The notes: generated from the sequence alone by a model not told the origin. DNA of 64,000 nt from Lithodes maja (GCA_037953745.1 JBAKBP010004300.1:62001-126000), one strand, 5' to 3'; counted from the first letter of the stretch, positions 30,006 through 40,773 are shown. Made by a program: numbers and translations.

Positions 30006-31133
30006 GGTAATTTTTTTTTTTTTTTTTTTTTTTTTAAAGACCTCCGTCTAGTATTGTGAAAAACCTGTTATCCTCCGGCAAATTGTGGGGTTGAGTGAGT
30101 GAAGGGGGGGACAGTGAATGAAGGAGGATACATGTTTTTCATAATACGTGTTGCTAGCCCCAAACGCGCGAGCAACTGTGGCTTTCAACCATCCGACACA
30201 TCCCCCTTTTATTTATGTGCATCACACATGTTACATACAAATAAAGTTTATGTTTTGTTTTACCCTACTGTGGAAAGACTACGGATACACCACTCCTGCC
30301 CAGGCCTCACACAGTGGCATGACCCAGTCCTGTCGAACTGAGCTCATGATGCTGGTGGCATTGCCCCGGAGGATAGCCATCCCTAGTCTTTGCTTGAGCC
30401 AGAGGGTTTCCCGGGGTTCGCCTGAAACTTCTCTGATTTTACGGCGTATTTCATTCACCATCTTAAGGGTGGTAGGGCCGAAGACTCCTGAAGTTTCGAA
30501 TGCCAGGGGCTCGAACTGATGATTTCTGGCGATGGCTTGATATTTTTCTCGCTTTTTATTTTCTGCTATCCGGGCGGCTTCACCTGCTTCGTCGGCGTTT
30601 CTGGCGATGTTGGTTGTGGAGAAAGTGTCAACACATGTGGCATCCCACACGAGGCACCGGCCATTCTTGTAAGGGAAAGTGGTCATTCCATCTGGCCATT
30701 TGCCGTCTTCTCTGTGAAGTCCATGTGGTTCGAGGATTGATGCACGGTTAGCACTCTGCAGGGCCCGTTTTATGACATCATTTAGTGCAGACTGTCTTGG
30801 CAGGCGGCCTGCGTTGTTATTACATGACAAGGCATGGTGACCTTGAGCACCCATCCCCCCACCACACTTGCAAGTGTGTGGGTGACAAACTGCCCCACCC
30901 ACTCTGAGCGCGATGGCAACCCGGAGCGCTTCAGCATCCAAGTGAGTTCCAATAGGTGGGATGGGGATGGCGTGTAACCACAAGCCACTCTCCGAACAGG
31001 CAGCTGACTGGAGGCGTGCTTTTGCAACCTGGTCTGCATTGGTTAGGAGATTTTCTTGAGTTTTCTTCGCCGAGATGGTATCCCACGCTTTCTGCTTGCT
31101 CCTGGAGGTACCCTGAGGCTCCTCCACTAACTT
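30006..31133 (-). mobile_element. 5'-truncated LINE fragment with restriction-like endonuclease
   Basis: A T run at 30010-30036 marks the poly(A) end; 30037-30278 is 3' UTR; 30279-31127 encodes the C-terminal part of a pol protein. It interrupts the CR1 RT between the segments KECRDE and PLTSIFNK. Confidence 0.75.
30279..31127 (-). pseudogene. C-terminal R2-like (PD-D/E-K type) endonuclease region of a LINE
   Basis: The 282-codon frame has a zinc-binding motif (CKCGGGMGAQGHHALSC, about residues 87-103). A conserved LNDVIKRAL segment follows, then WPDGMT, LVWDATCVDTF and KKREKYQAIA. That spacing is the one seen in restriction-like endonucleases at the C-terminus of R2-type LINEs (CCHC, then PD, D and K residues). 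The reverse transcriptase that should precede it is missing, so this is a fragment. Similar tails are widespread in invertebrate repeats; exact clade is undetermined. Confidence 0.65.
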
Positions 31134-31675
31134 GATTCATCTCTGCATTCTTTTAATACTCTAGCATATACCTCATCAGGACCAGGCGATTTCTGAGGTT
31201 TCAGTCTGTCAATTTCCTTAAGCACATTATTTCTACTTATAGTGACTGTACTTAACATATTTTCTACACTATCGTTATATACCTTACGGACTTCTGGAAT
31301 CTGTGCCAAATTTGCAAAGGGAAAGAAATTGACTATTTAATGTACTGCACTTTTCTAAATAATTTTCTGTCATTTTTCCTATCGAAGTTTTAAGGGGGCC
31401 TATTTCATCTCTAACTTTAGATTTATATAGTTGGTAAAAAGCTTTAGGGTTATTTTTTGAGTCATTGGCTATCCTGATTTCATAATTTCTTTTTGCTTTC
31501 CTAATTTCCTGTTTGACCTGTCTTGATAGAGTCTGATAATAAATAAGTAGGTGATTTTCGCCTTTCTTAATTTTTCTATATATTCCTTTCTTTTTTCCTA
31601 GAAGATCTATTAGTTTATTATTCATCCATTTTGGTTGGTTCTGTATCGATCTATATCTTCTTTTGGGGATTTATT
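31134..31675 (-). pseudogene. CR1 linker and RT N-terminal part
   Basis: Encodes QPKWMNNKLIDLLGKKKGIY, YYQTLSRQVKQEIRKAKRN, KNNPKAFYQLYKSKVRDE and, after a frame break near 31300, LKPQKSPGPDEVYARVLKE. These are the usual words between endonuclease and RT of CR1. It ends where the nuclease-bearing fragment begins. Confidence 0.82.
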
Positions 31676-31876
31676 TATGTTGAGCATTGTGGAGTGAGGC
31701 AATAACATGTCCATATGTAGCTGTCAAACTATCCTGAATTAAGACGGGTGTTTGATGAGTCGGCCACCCCCAAGAAAAAATAAATAAAAATAAAAATAAA
31801 ATAGAGTAAAATAGAAAATGAAAATAAAAATAGGAAAAGTGAGGATTGGGCCTGAGCATATAGATAGATAGATAGA
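31676..31876 (+). mobile_element. 3'-end fragment of an RTE-like LINE
   Basis: Ends GGATTGGGCCTGAGCATATAG followed by GATA repeats; the complement of 56494-56520, the 3' end of the RTE-like LINE at 56494-61640, carries the same terminus. GAGTCGGCCACCC near 31760 also matches GAGTCGGCTACCC there. The AAATAAAA-rich middle differs. It lies inside the CR1 host. Confidence 0.55.
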
Positions 31877-32423
31877 CGTTCATTTGCGTACCTGGGTCCA
31901 CTTAATTGTTTAACCATAGGGTCGACCCTTAAGCCTTAAAGATCGGGACCCGACTTAATTAAGTCCGAATCGAAAAATTTGGACTATGTGGCGGGGCCCG
32001 CCTTAAGTCCGAGTGCAATTTTGGCGCAATATTGGCTCTGAGAGAGAGACGAGTGACTGGAGGAGCATGGGTTACATCATGACCGCTCGCCACGGCCGCC
32101 GTGGACCTACTGAGATTTACTCCACTTACATCCACCCTCACTCCCTCGCTACATACGTAATTATATATAAGAAATTACCGTATTTTAGCGATTTTGCACT
32201 TCGGTTGCACGATCGTTGCAAGACAACCAGTGATCGTAGAAGGATGGTTCGGGTGTCATTGCAAAGCTCAATTTACGCCCTTTCAGGGATACATACTTGT
32301 ATTACACTCTGGGTCTTGTTTATGCATGAAAAAGAGCACGGAAACAACCCCATTTATGGTAAAAAAAAAAAACGCTGTGCGGCACGGTCAAATATACCGC
32401 CTAGCCCTCTAAATAAGGGTTAA
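31877..32423. mobile_element. Unidentified insert, possibly a TTAA-type MITE
   Basis: The right boundary reads AAATAAGGG followed by TTAA (32420-32423), after which the CR1 reading resumes exactly. The matching left end with TTAA and CCC was not found unambiguously (candidates TTAACC at 31912 and CCCTTAAG at 31926). No convincing reading frame; GC content is higher than in the neighbours. Confidence 0.35.
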
Positions 32424-33454
32424 GGCTCTTCTCAACCCACCATAATCAGCTTTTCTGAAATCTGGGATAAGTGTCGTATTCTCTTTAGCTTTTCCTGTTC
32501 ATTGTATATTTAAATACATTTATTTATGATCGCTATTTCCTAGTTGGTCCCCTATCTCTACATTATTTATCATATGATCATTATTACTGAGAACTAAATC
32601 GAGGATATTATTACCTTTAGTCGGCGAGTTCATGAATTGAAATAAAAAACTATCTTGTACCGCCTCAATAAACTCTTTAGAGTCTGAGTCGCCTGTTTGA
32701 TGCTGCCTATCTATATTCCGAAAATTAAAATCACCCATAATGCACACATTGCTAAATCTTGATGCTATTTTCTCTTCCTGCCATAAAGCTGTACCTTCGT
32801 TTCTACTCATATTTGGTGGTCTATAAATAATTCCAATGATTATGGTCTCACTACCTTCGCTAACCTCTACCCAAACACTTTCGTTATCATTATTTAGTCT
32901 AATACCTGAATTAGTACAGCATTTTAATGAACTCCTGACAAACACTGCTATTCCGCCGCCCCTCCTACTTGTTCGGTCGTATTTAAACAAACTATGTTCT
33001 GGTATATGGAATTCTGCTAAAAAAAATCTTGATTCTGTATTAATCCATGTTTCAGTTAGCGCTATTATGTCTATATTTTCGTTGCTAACAAGTGCTCTAA
33101 GTTCGTCCATTTTGTTACATAAACTCCTACAGTTTGTATAATATAATCGCAATTTATTTATTTTACTGGTATCGGATTTACCTTTATTTCTAACTGAATT
33201 CCCATCTTCCGTTACACATTCAATAATTCTACTAGCAGTACAATTAATATCCTGTGACTGAACTATTCTATTCCTATCTGATGTACCAGTACGACAATTA
33301 ACCCTATCTAGACACTTATTCTTAATCATATTCTCAGGCTTTATTTTCAGCGAAACCCCGCGACAATCCTATCTATTGACCTAGCTAAATTTGCCACCCC
33401 TAGCCGAGAAAGACGAACCCCGTCCTGTGCATACAACTGATTTTTACCATAGAA
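32424..33454 (-). pseudogene. CR1 apurinic-type endonuclease domain
   Basis: Encodes LYYTNCRSLCNKMDELRAL, IIALTETWI, GGGIAVFVRS, IIGIIYRPP, IMGDFNFRN and LGNSDHK, which are the catalytic landmarks of the LINE endonuclease (N, E, D-N, SDH). The region beyond SDH continues into the linker with a stop near 32515. A premature stop near 33330 separates it from the esterase domain. Confidence 0.85.
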
Positions 33455-33826
33455 TCAGGTCCAGTTATCGAGAAATGGTATTGCATTTTCATTGAAGTAT
33501 TTTTCCAGCCGACAATTGATACCAATTGCCCTAGAAGACCATTCCTTGCTGACCCCTCTCCGTGACAAGATACTGTGTACTACAGGTATGCCTCCCTTCC
33601 TCCTAACTTTATCTAACACCTCCCTGTACTGCCGAAGCTGTTCTTCTGTCCTACTTTTACCAACATCATTGCTCCCTGTACTGAGACAGATAATGGGGCT
33701 ATCTCCAATATCTTTCATGATGTCATCCATTTCCTCTAACACCCTCCCAACCCCGGCACCAGGCAGACAGACAAGCTTCCTGTTATGACGGGTTGTAATA
33801 TTTACAACTTGTGATATAGTCTCCAC
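33455..33826 (-). pseudogene. CR1 esterase (SGNH hydrolase-like) domain
   Basis: Encodes CLPGAGVGRVLEEM, CLSTGSNDVGKS and RRGVSKEWSSRAIG, ending near FLDNW. The PGAG, GSND and DN blocks are those of SGNH esterases found in the N-terminal part of some CR1-like LINEs (Kapitonov and Jurka described esterase and PHD domains there). The N-terminal catalytic block is missing: the element is cut at 33826. Confidence 0.75.
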
Positions 33827-34302
33827 AAAAATCCAATTATGGACTTATAGACCTTAATATAGCCCGACAGGGTCACACCGAACACAGTCTCACTAGCACA
33901 AAATAGGTATTCAATCAGGATCATGCAGAACTCAATGACAACACACATGGAACATATAAATGGTATATTAATTCAAGTAACGTCTATCCTGAGGAGTAAT
34001 AGATCGTCTCAACATAATCATTTCAATCTCCAAGTCTCGAATATAGATTCGTAGTCGGGGATGGTTTCTTTTCTGAAATAATAACAATAATAACACACAA
34101 AGAATAGGGTATATATATGCTGAGAATCTTACAAGTATAAATCATAAACAATTGTGGTTAATAATCTCAGTTAAGCAAATGGCAACAACAGTGAAACATG
34201 AACACAAAAATAATCACCCTAAATAATAACCCTTAATAATAACAATCGAAATGAGTCGAGTGTCTTACGTGAATGAGAAACAAACAAAGAAACAAAAATA
34301 CA
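33827..34302. other. Unassigned AT-rich sequence left of the BEL element
   Basis: No reading frame, tRNA or known repeat recognised. It lies between the broken CR1 5' end and the BEL 3' LTR. Confidence 0.4.
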
Positions 34303-34866
34303 TATCGGGAATTTAGATAACGGTTAAATTATATATCACTGGTACATGAAATATCCCAACAAATAGTTATAATATAATTACCAACGAGGTATTCGTCGAT
34401 GGGTATAATCCAGTCCCCCACAAACGGCTAGTTCAATTGCATGACATGTAGGAATGTTCACATAATACAATATCGATACAATGAACTTAGCTTAGAGGAC
34501 TGGTGATGTAGGACTGTTATAATTATTAGTAGTTGTAGCACATGGTGAACTGTGGGTTGAGTCAGAGCCGGGGGAGGATATGTTGACGGTATGGTGTTGA
34601 TTGAGAGACTGAAGGGCCGGCGTCCGATCGCTTCGCGAAATTACATATGGCTGCCGGCTCATAATAATTATAACCCAAAACTTGGTTTCATAATACATCT
34701 AGAGCTGATGTAGATATTTATACATTACAGTTAATATTTAACCAAACTTAAGAATAAACTACAATACACAAAGAACCAGCCGAAATCGTACATGCGATAC
34801 GATACCGCCAAATTCAAATGTCCTAATGGACCTAAAACTGTCGGGATCATTACCCTATTCCCGACA
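34303..34866 (-). repeat. BEL 3' LTR
   Basis: 564 bp from TATCGGGAATT to CCCGACA. The adjacent 34867-34890 on the minus strand is purine-rich (TGGTGGCGGGCAATA) and probably contains the polypurine primer. Confidence 0.88.
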
Positions 34867-34930
34867 TATTGCCCGCCACCAAAAATGATATACAGGAGCT
34901 ATATACAGAGAACAAAAAAGGACATCGAAG

Positions 34931-37900
34931 TCAAAGATCACCTTGTTTGATCTTAGATCTCCAAAGATCCACGGAACTCATAGCCGTCCTCCTTTTGGGA
35001 CGAGCGCCACCTGAAGCCTGAGGAGGATCATCCTTCTCATCATCAGCTGCCCCACCTTGAGGAGCACTGTCACCAGCACTCTCCCGCGGAGGGGTATCAG
35101 TAGAGACGCCAGGATCATCCGGCAGTTCTAAATCCTGCTCCAAGTGATATAACCTTATGACTGGGCGATTAGTAACCCCAGTCGAAGTTCGTATTCTAGC
35201 AACCCTTATAAGACCATCAATGCCCTGGAACAAATCGATAATCCTCCCAAGCTTCCAAAATAACCTAGGACGCTCATCATGAATCAGGACGATATCCCCG
35301 ATACGAGGCCATCGTTGATTCGTCCCTTTGATCTTATGAGAGTGACGCTCGCGAAGAGACAGCAAATATTCTTGGGTCCACCGTTTCCATAGATCGTCGG
35401 ACACCTTGTTTACATACTGGAAGCGACGACGTGTGGCGTCAGCATTGCCGAACGTAGGGTCTAGCAGATCTTCGTCATTTACGGACGATTTAGGAAAGGT
35501 ATTAAGGGTTCGTCCATGTGTCATCATGGAAGGCGAAATGGGTAAGAGGTCATCAACATCTGCCGAGGTATAGGTCAAGGGCCTGTCGTTGACTGACATC
35601 TCAATTTCTATTAAGATGGTTTGCAACTCCCGTCTGGTCACCAGTGCCCTTCCTAATACCTTCTTCATGGCAGATTTGACGATACCGATAGTTCTCTCCC
35701 AAATCGCCCCGAAGCATGGTGCACGTGCTGGTATAAATCTCCATTGACAACCCTTTCCAGTGAGGGTAGCCACAACCTGCGGGTCATCCATTAAACTCTG
35801 GAGATATTTAGAGGCCCCGACAAAACAAGTCGCATTATCGCTCATAATAATTTGAGGGAAACCATTGCGGCCTGCAAAGCGTCTTAGAGTATGCAAAAAC
35901 CCCTCACTGGATAGGTCGTCAATCAATTCAATATGAATCGTTCTGGTTACCGCACATGTGAATAGGACGGCATATACCTTTATGATATTACCGGGCGATT
36001 CTCTAACATGAATCGCTCCGGTGTAGTCTACCCCGGTTACCTGAAATGGTTCAGTCCTTTGTACCCTGAACTCAGGCAAGGGAGGTAGATCAACTGGGGA
36101 GTAAGGCTTACCCTGTAATCTTTTACAGATAGTACACCTATTGTGGATCCCTTTAATTGCTTGTCGCATCTTAGGGATCCACCAACGTTGTCGCATATAC
36201 GCCAGAACATAATTTACGCCAAAATGTAGGCAGGTCCTATGGCATTGGCGAATCAATAGTTTGGTAATCAAATGAGAGGAGCTAAGGAGGACAGGATATT
36301 TCGCAGAATCAGTAATGTCCGCTTTTTGTATCCTGCCTCTACACTTAATAATGCCTCCTTCCATATATAATCCTAGCTGCCTCATTAAGTTTGAGGGTTT
36401 GGCCTTTGACTCCTTGCTCAGGATTTGATGTTCAGTAGGATAAGATTCCTTTTGTACTAAACATATTAGTTTTGCTTCTGCTGATCTCAATTCATGGAGT
36501 CTGATATGCTTCGAATCTTCACTAAGGAAAGACCCGTGAGCCCGACTTCTCATGTTGTTAATGAAACGGTATATCCATGCAAATACCCGTATTACTTGAT
36601 CATAGCTGCCGTAACGTTCCCACTCTACCAACTTGTTATCCTGATGTGTAGTACTCACATTCGAACTACTTAACACATCATCTTGGGGCCGACTTGAAGG
36701 ATCAGATATGTATTCCCTGAAATCCTGAGGCCATTCAGTTGGAGATGTAAGCCATGGAGGTCCATGCCACCAAATAGAGGAAGACATAAACTGCCGTGCC
36801 GAGATCCCCCGTGAAATTATGTCACTGGGGTTATCCCTGGTGCTCATATAGCGAAATGTAGCTGTAGGAACTAAGTCATGAATCTCATCAGTGCGATTAG
36901 AAACATAAACAGGTAACACTTTCTGGCTGTGTACCCATGAAAGCGCTATTTGACTGTCGCTCCAGACATAGACGTTATTAATCTGTAGTACGTCTGCATA
37001 AGCATCCAGTGTAAACTTTATTAGACGAGCAGACAGAAGCAATGCAGTAAGTTCTAATTTAGGAACTGTAATCTTCTTTATAGGGGCTACTTTGGCCTTC
37101 GCTATAGCCAGCGTCGCTTCACTACCATTGCATACGTATATGGCAGTACCGTACGCACTATTACTAGCATCAGAAAAGGCATGTAGATCCACCTGTTGAC
37201 CACTAATAACCTGACGATTAAGTTGGACCTTGCAACATGTGGAAAGGTCCGACCGAATCAACTGCCAAGTATCTTGTAACTCAATCGGGAGGGGCGTATC
37301 CCAATCTAGTTTTAGCCGCCACAGTTGCTGTAAAAACATACGAGCACGGATTGTTACAGGCAGCAAAAAACCTAGGGGATCAAACAACCTCGCTGACAAG
37401 CTTAAGCAGTTTCGCTTGGTCATAAGCTCACTGCCGCATGGGATGTGACAGAAGGATATACAATCTGTGGTAGTGTCCCATTTGTGGCCTAAAATCTTCA
37501 CCTCACTATTCTCAGTAGCTACACCGTCAGAAGCAAATTGACCTTTCAAAAGATCACTATTAGTGGCCCATTCTCTTAAGTATAAATGAGCCTTGGCAAA
37601 TATATCACGGATCTCCCAGCATCTCTTGAGCAATAAATCTTCATTGTCTCCGGTGCCTTGAAGATTGTCCACATAGATCCCATTCTTGATCTCATTCTTG
37701 AAGTCAGGATCTAGTCCAGCCTCCTCAAGATGACGCAAGATAGTGGCGTTGAGAAGGAACTGGGAGCAGGTCGCCCTGAATAAGACGACTCTGAACCTGT
37801 AGACCAGATACTCTGAATCTAGATCCATTGGGTCCCGTGGCCATAAAAATCTTGTCGAGTCCCTGTCTTCACGATGGAGTCGAAGCATCAGGAAGGCCTT

Positions 37901-38320
37901 CTCAATATCGGCGACCCATGCAAACTTATGACATCTGAAGCGCAACATAATTTGCGCTAGATCAGAGACCAGGGACGGACCCGTGTACAGACAATCATTC
38001 AGGCTATAGGAGCGATCACTGGATTTAGCAGAGCAGTCATACACAATACGAACAAGAGTGGTGGAACTGTCCTTTTTAATACCATGGTGAGCAAGGTAAT
38101 GGATGTTATCCCCATACTCATTGAGATCTACTCTCTCCACAAATCCACGTTGTACCTGCTCGGCTGAAACTGCCGCATAAGTCTCGCAATAACTTGGATC
38201 CTTGACAAACTGCTTCTGAAGGCCACGTAACCTACCAAGTGCTAGATGGAAATTAGTAGGTAATTTACTCTTGTTATCATTCCAAGGGAGCCTTACCACA
38301 TACTGACCTCTGCCAGTCAT
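34931..38320 (-). CDS. BEL pol: reverse transcriptase, RNase H, integrase
   Basis: The 1129-codon frame. RT includes VYDCSAKSSDRSYSLND, WVADIEKAFLMLRL and the active site YVDN (typical of BEL/Pao). RNase H includes HAFSDASNSAYGTA, KLELTALLLSARL and VWSDSQIALSW. The integrase has an HHCC finger (CHRTCLHFGVNYVLAYMRQR, CTICKR), then VTGVDYTGAI, IMSDNATCF and GAIWERTIGIVKSA for the DDE residues. A C-terminal DUF5641-like module (RRRFQYVNKVSDDLWKRW, RWPRIGDIVLI) follows, with an acidic and Pro-rich tail. The apparent start MTGRG overlaps the upstream frame by 44 bases. The protein should be continuous with it, so the ATG is probably not a real start. No internal stop. Confidence 0.9.
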   Translation of the reverse strand: MTGRGQYVVRLPWNDNKSKLPTNFHLALGRLRGLQKQFVKDPSYCETYAAVSAEQVQRGFVERVDLNEYGDNIHYLAHHGIKKDSSTTLVRIVYDCSAKSSDRSYSLNDCLYTGPSLVSDLAQIMLRFRCHKFAWVADIEKAFLMLRLHREDRDSTRFLWPRDPMDLDSEYLVYRFRVVLFRATCSQFLLNATILRHLEEAGLDPDFKNEIKNGIYVDNLQGTGDNEDLLLKRCWEIRDIFAKAHLYLREWATNSDLLKGQFASDGVATENSEVKILGHKWDTTTDCISFCHIPCGSELMTKRNCLSLSARLFDPLGFLLPVTIRARMFLQQLWRLKLDWDTPLPIELQDTWQLIRSDLSTCCKVQLNRQVISGQQVDLHAFSDASNSAYGTAIYVCNGSEATLAIAKAKVAPIKKITVPKLELTALLLSARLIKFTLDAYADVLQINNVYVWSDSQIALSWVHSQKVLPVYVSNRTDEIHDLVPTATFRYMSTRDNPSDIISRGISARQFMSSSIWWHGPPWLTSPTEWPQDFREYISDPSSRPQDDVLSSSNVSTTHQDNKLVEWERYGSYDQVIRVFAWIYRFINNMRSRAHGSFLSEDSKHIRLHELRSAEAKLICLVQKESYPTEHQILSKESKAKPSNLMRQLGLYMEGGIIKCRGRIQKADITDSAKYPVLLSSSHLITKLLIRQCHRTCLHFGVNYVLAYMRQRWWIPKMRQAIKGIHNRCTICKRLQGKPYSPVDLPPLPEFRVQRTEPFQVTGVDYTGAIHVRESPGNIIKVYAVLFTCAVTRTIHIELIDDLSSEGFLHTLRRFAGRNGFPQIIMSDNATCFVGASKYLQSLMDDPQVVATLTGKGCQWRFIPARAPCFGAIWERTIGIVKSAMKKVLGRALVTRRELQTILIEIEMSVNDRPLTYTSADVDDLLPISPSMMTHGRTLNTFPKSSVNDEDLLDPTFGNADATRRRFQYVNKVSDDLWKRWTQEYLLSLRERHSHKIKGTNQRWPRIGDIVLIHDERPRLFWKLGRIIDLFQGIDGLIRVARIRTSTGVTNRPVIRLYHLEQDLELPDDPGVSTDTPPRESAGDSAPQGGAADDEKDDPPQASGGARPKRRTAMSSVDLWRSKIKQGDL

Positions 38321-40198
38321 ACGTTACAGTCTCTTCATACGAGCTTAACGCTAGCTTGGACTCACGATCAAGTTCATGTGGGTCAATTCCAATATTGTCC
38401 AAGTCCCATAGCTTATCTATATCAGTACATGTATTATCAGGCACATTTGGCTTAATATATTTATCTATGGGGCTTACTGCTACCTTGAGGACCGTAACCA
38501 CCTCCACCTGTGTGTCCTGAGAGGAAGTGGCATAGGATCCAGAAATGGCATAACCTTGGATCGTGGGGAGCATTATTAGCTTATCTACCCGCCGATATCC
38601 AGGGTGAACCAGGTCGTAGTAATAATCAGCTCCGACCAGTAGCATAATACCATTGTTAGCAGAGAGTTGATCATCAGCCAGTTTATACCCCTTGCTTCTG
38701 AGATAATTCAAATGTGGTTTAATCTCTGATGCTATATAGAAACTGGGTAGTGTGTCGACCACAACAGCCTTGATGGGACATACCTTTCTTCTACAAACAT
38801 AGGAAATCTCCACGATATCATAGTCACTGGAATCTATTTCACCAGTGAAACCATGGAGACGCAAATTCTCTTGACCCTTGCTGGTACACTTGAGCTGGGG
38901 TAATGATGACCGCAGAACGAATGACCTCTGTGAGCACTGGTCAAGTAAGGTGCGCGTCATTATAGTATTATTATTACTCCCCACTACTGGCAGCATCATA
39001 GTAGGAAGCAATTGACATTCTCGAGAAGCAATGGACATGGCAGATACTTTATCACCCTCGCTCTTACTTTTCTCATGTGACTCTTTGGGGGTTCTCCCCT
39101 TTTCTTTGCCGTCGTGCCGATCAGACGGGGTGCAAAGGGAAAACCAATGTTTCCCCTTGCAATACTTACAAGGTTTGATGTAGGAATTGGTGCAGGTACT
39201 GTTGAAGTGGTCTCTTGCCAGACAGCTGGTACATAACTTAAGCGATTTAGCCTTGCTAATCTTCTGTGTAGCCTTAGGATACTTAGGACACTGATACCAC
39301 AGATGACCGTGGACACTGCACAACTTACAACCTAATGATATTGGCCTTTTCTGTTTAGAAGTCTGTACCGGGAAAGCTGCAGTAGATGGCGACACCTCCA
39401 CTTGTCGGTAGTGTCCAGTACTCTCCATATTGAAGACTTCAGTCTGGTACACCTGCACCAACGCTTCCAAGTTTAGTGGAGAGTCGCTTAGTTGTCGTCG
39501 TAAGATTTCCCTTAGGGGAGAGGGTATTTTATTAAAGATATTCACACTAAATATCTCCTCCTTGGTGACGGCCATTGTCTCCATACATCGGAGGAGGCTC
39601 TCAAAGGAGGCATAGTACTCCTTTAGGTCCGCCACATCATAGGATGGAGGATCTAGTGTGAAGAATTTGGTAATTAAAGCGGTCTTGATGACTTCCACTC
39701 TCCCGTAAGTTCTCTTCAGCAACTCCACTGCAGACTCGTAGCTGGTAGCTTCTAGCTTGTACCCATCGACTAACTTCAATGCCTCCCCTTTCAATTGACC
39801 ACGGAGATATGTGAACCTTTGGATGGATGTGAGTGTTTTATTATGATGGACGGAACACTCAAAAATATCCCAAAATCCAGTCCAGGTAGCCGAATCCCCG
39901 GAAAAGGTAGGCAAAGTAAGCTTCGGCAGGTTAAAACCAGTCGCCTTTGGTGTACCGGTATCCTTAACATAGGTTGATTCTTGAGTGGAAGATAGTCTGG
40001 CTAAGGCTGTATTAACGTCCTCAAAGTACTCAAGATCTGCCGACATTTCTTCTTCCACATCGTCAGTAACTGTCAATAAACCATATACCTGCTGAGCATA
40101 ACTATCATAAATAGCTAGCGATTTAGTAACAGTAGCAAATTTACCTTTTATCTGATCAGCCGTGGCACTTATTAAAAATTCATCAAGATCTCTTAAAC
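38277..40198 (-). pseudogene. BEL gag and protease (interrupted)
   Basis: Encodes a DUF1759-type capsid region (PKLTLPTFSGDSATWTGFWD and GEALKLVDGY). Cys/His clusters follow: CKLCSVHGHLWYQC, CTSCLARDHFNSTC and CKYCKGKHWFSLC. The A17-type protease region has LLDQCSQRSF where BEL elements commonly have DSG or DQG. The open frame extends to 40232, but the codons beyond 40198 are SINE sequence; gag continues on the far side of the SINE at 40771. At the other end the frame runs out around 38277, and pol is read one base out of step, so a single-base indel separates protease from RT. Confidence 0.85.
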
Positions 40199-40737
40199 AG
40201 ATAGGGGAGGTGTGGTGGAGTGGTCTTGCCACTGGCCTGGTAATCCAAAGGTCCCGGGTTCAAATCCCGATGTATCAATGGGAAGATATTATTGGGATGG
40301 AATTTGTGCTGTACCTAGTATCAGTGCATTACCACAAAGCCCACCGAAACGTCAATAAAATACCCTCATTGTTCCCTGATTAAATAGCACTGTATGAATA
40401 TTCCCATATTCAAAATATGCTATAGGGGTGCAATGCCTGGTGAGTTATCTGCTCAACAGGTGGCGTTGTGTGTGTGTAAGTGTGAGAGTCCGAGTGTAGA
40501 GGGTGAGACAGTGAAGCACGGGAACGAGATGGCTTCAGAGATGGGGTCGTTTCGGGCCATGAGTGAGCACCGTGCCTCATGTGAAGGCAAGATGGCAGGT
40601 GCTCGTTGTACTCAACGTGCTTCACATGTCTCACTCCCTAGACTGGAACAAGACCTCACGGGCTTCACTGTTCATTGTAAAGCGGTGAATGTTAAGGCTC
40701 TCAGCCTATGCCCGAGAGGAAGTAAGTTGGAAGATAG

Positions 40738-40770
<33 letters not shown>
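40199..40770 (+). mobile_element. tRNA-headed SINE, copy 2 (plus strand), inside BEL gag
   Basis: About 570 bp: the head begins GGGGAGGTGTGGTGGAGTGG at 40204, with a B box close to GGTTCAAATCCC at 40256-40267. The body is shared along its length with copy 1 (22241-22800, opposite strand), and the A tail is 40738-40770. ATCTCTTAAAC (40188-40198) and ATCTATTTAAAC (40770-40781) look like an imperfect target duplication. Gag codons resume after it, so insertion post-dates the BEL element. The long non-tRNA body is unusual for a SINE. Confidence 0.85.

Positions 40771-40773
<3 letters not shown>

Larger units (their letters stand above)
21920..33826 (-). mobile_element. Old CR1-type LINE broken by at least five insertions
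   Basis: Fragments of a single minus-strand element occur in order: esterase (33826-33455), endonuclease (33454-32424), RT N-terminal part (31675-31134), RT core (30005-29051), RT C-terminal part (24623-24483), thumb/C-terminus (22939-22801) and terminal segment plus 3' UTR (22240-21920). The protein reading resumes after each insert at the expected next residue, so this is one element. Esterase-carrying CR1-like LINEs are known in animals. It is the oldest layer recognised here. Confidence 0.85.

Noticed and set aside
30148..30751. Plus-strand frames opposite the nuclease-bearing LINE fragment
   Set aside because: Antisense shadows of the frame at 30279-31127.
33850..33871. End of a second BEL LTR (AGCCCGACA near 33862)
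   Set aside because: The words resemble the BEL LTR end, but there is no matching start or second copy, and the sequence to the left is CR1 esterase.
38277..38320. Programmed frameshift between protease and RT of the BEL element
   Set aside because: The offset is in the wrong place for a gag/pol switch and no slippery heptamer or stop-adjacent signal is evident. A random indel is simpler.
40204..40275. tRNA gene on the plus strand
   Set aside because: A- and B-box sequences are present, but the cloverleaf does not close, the unit continues for 450 bp to an A tail, and a second copy exists at 22720-22794. It is a SINE head.
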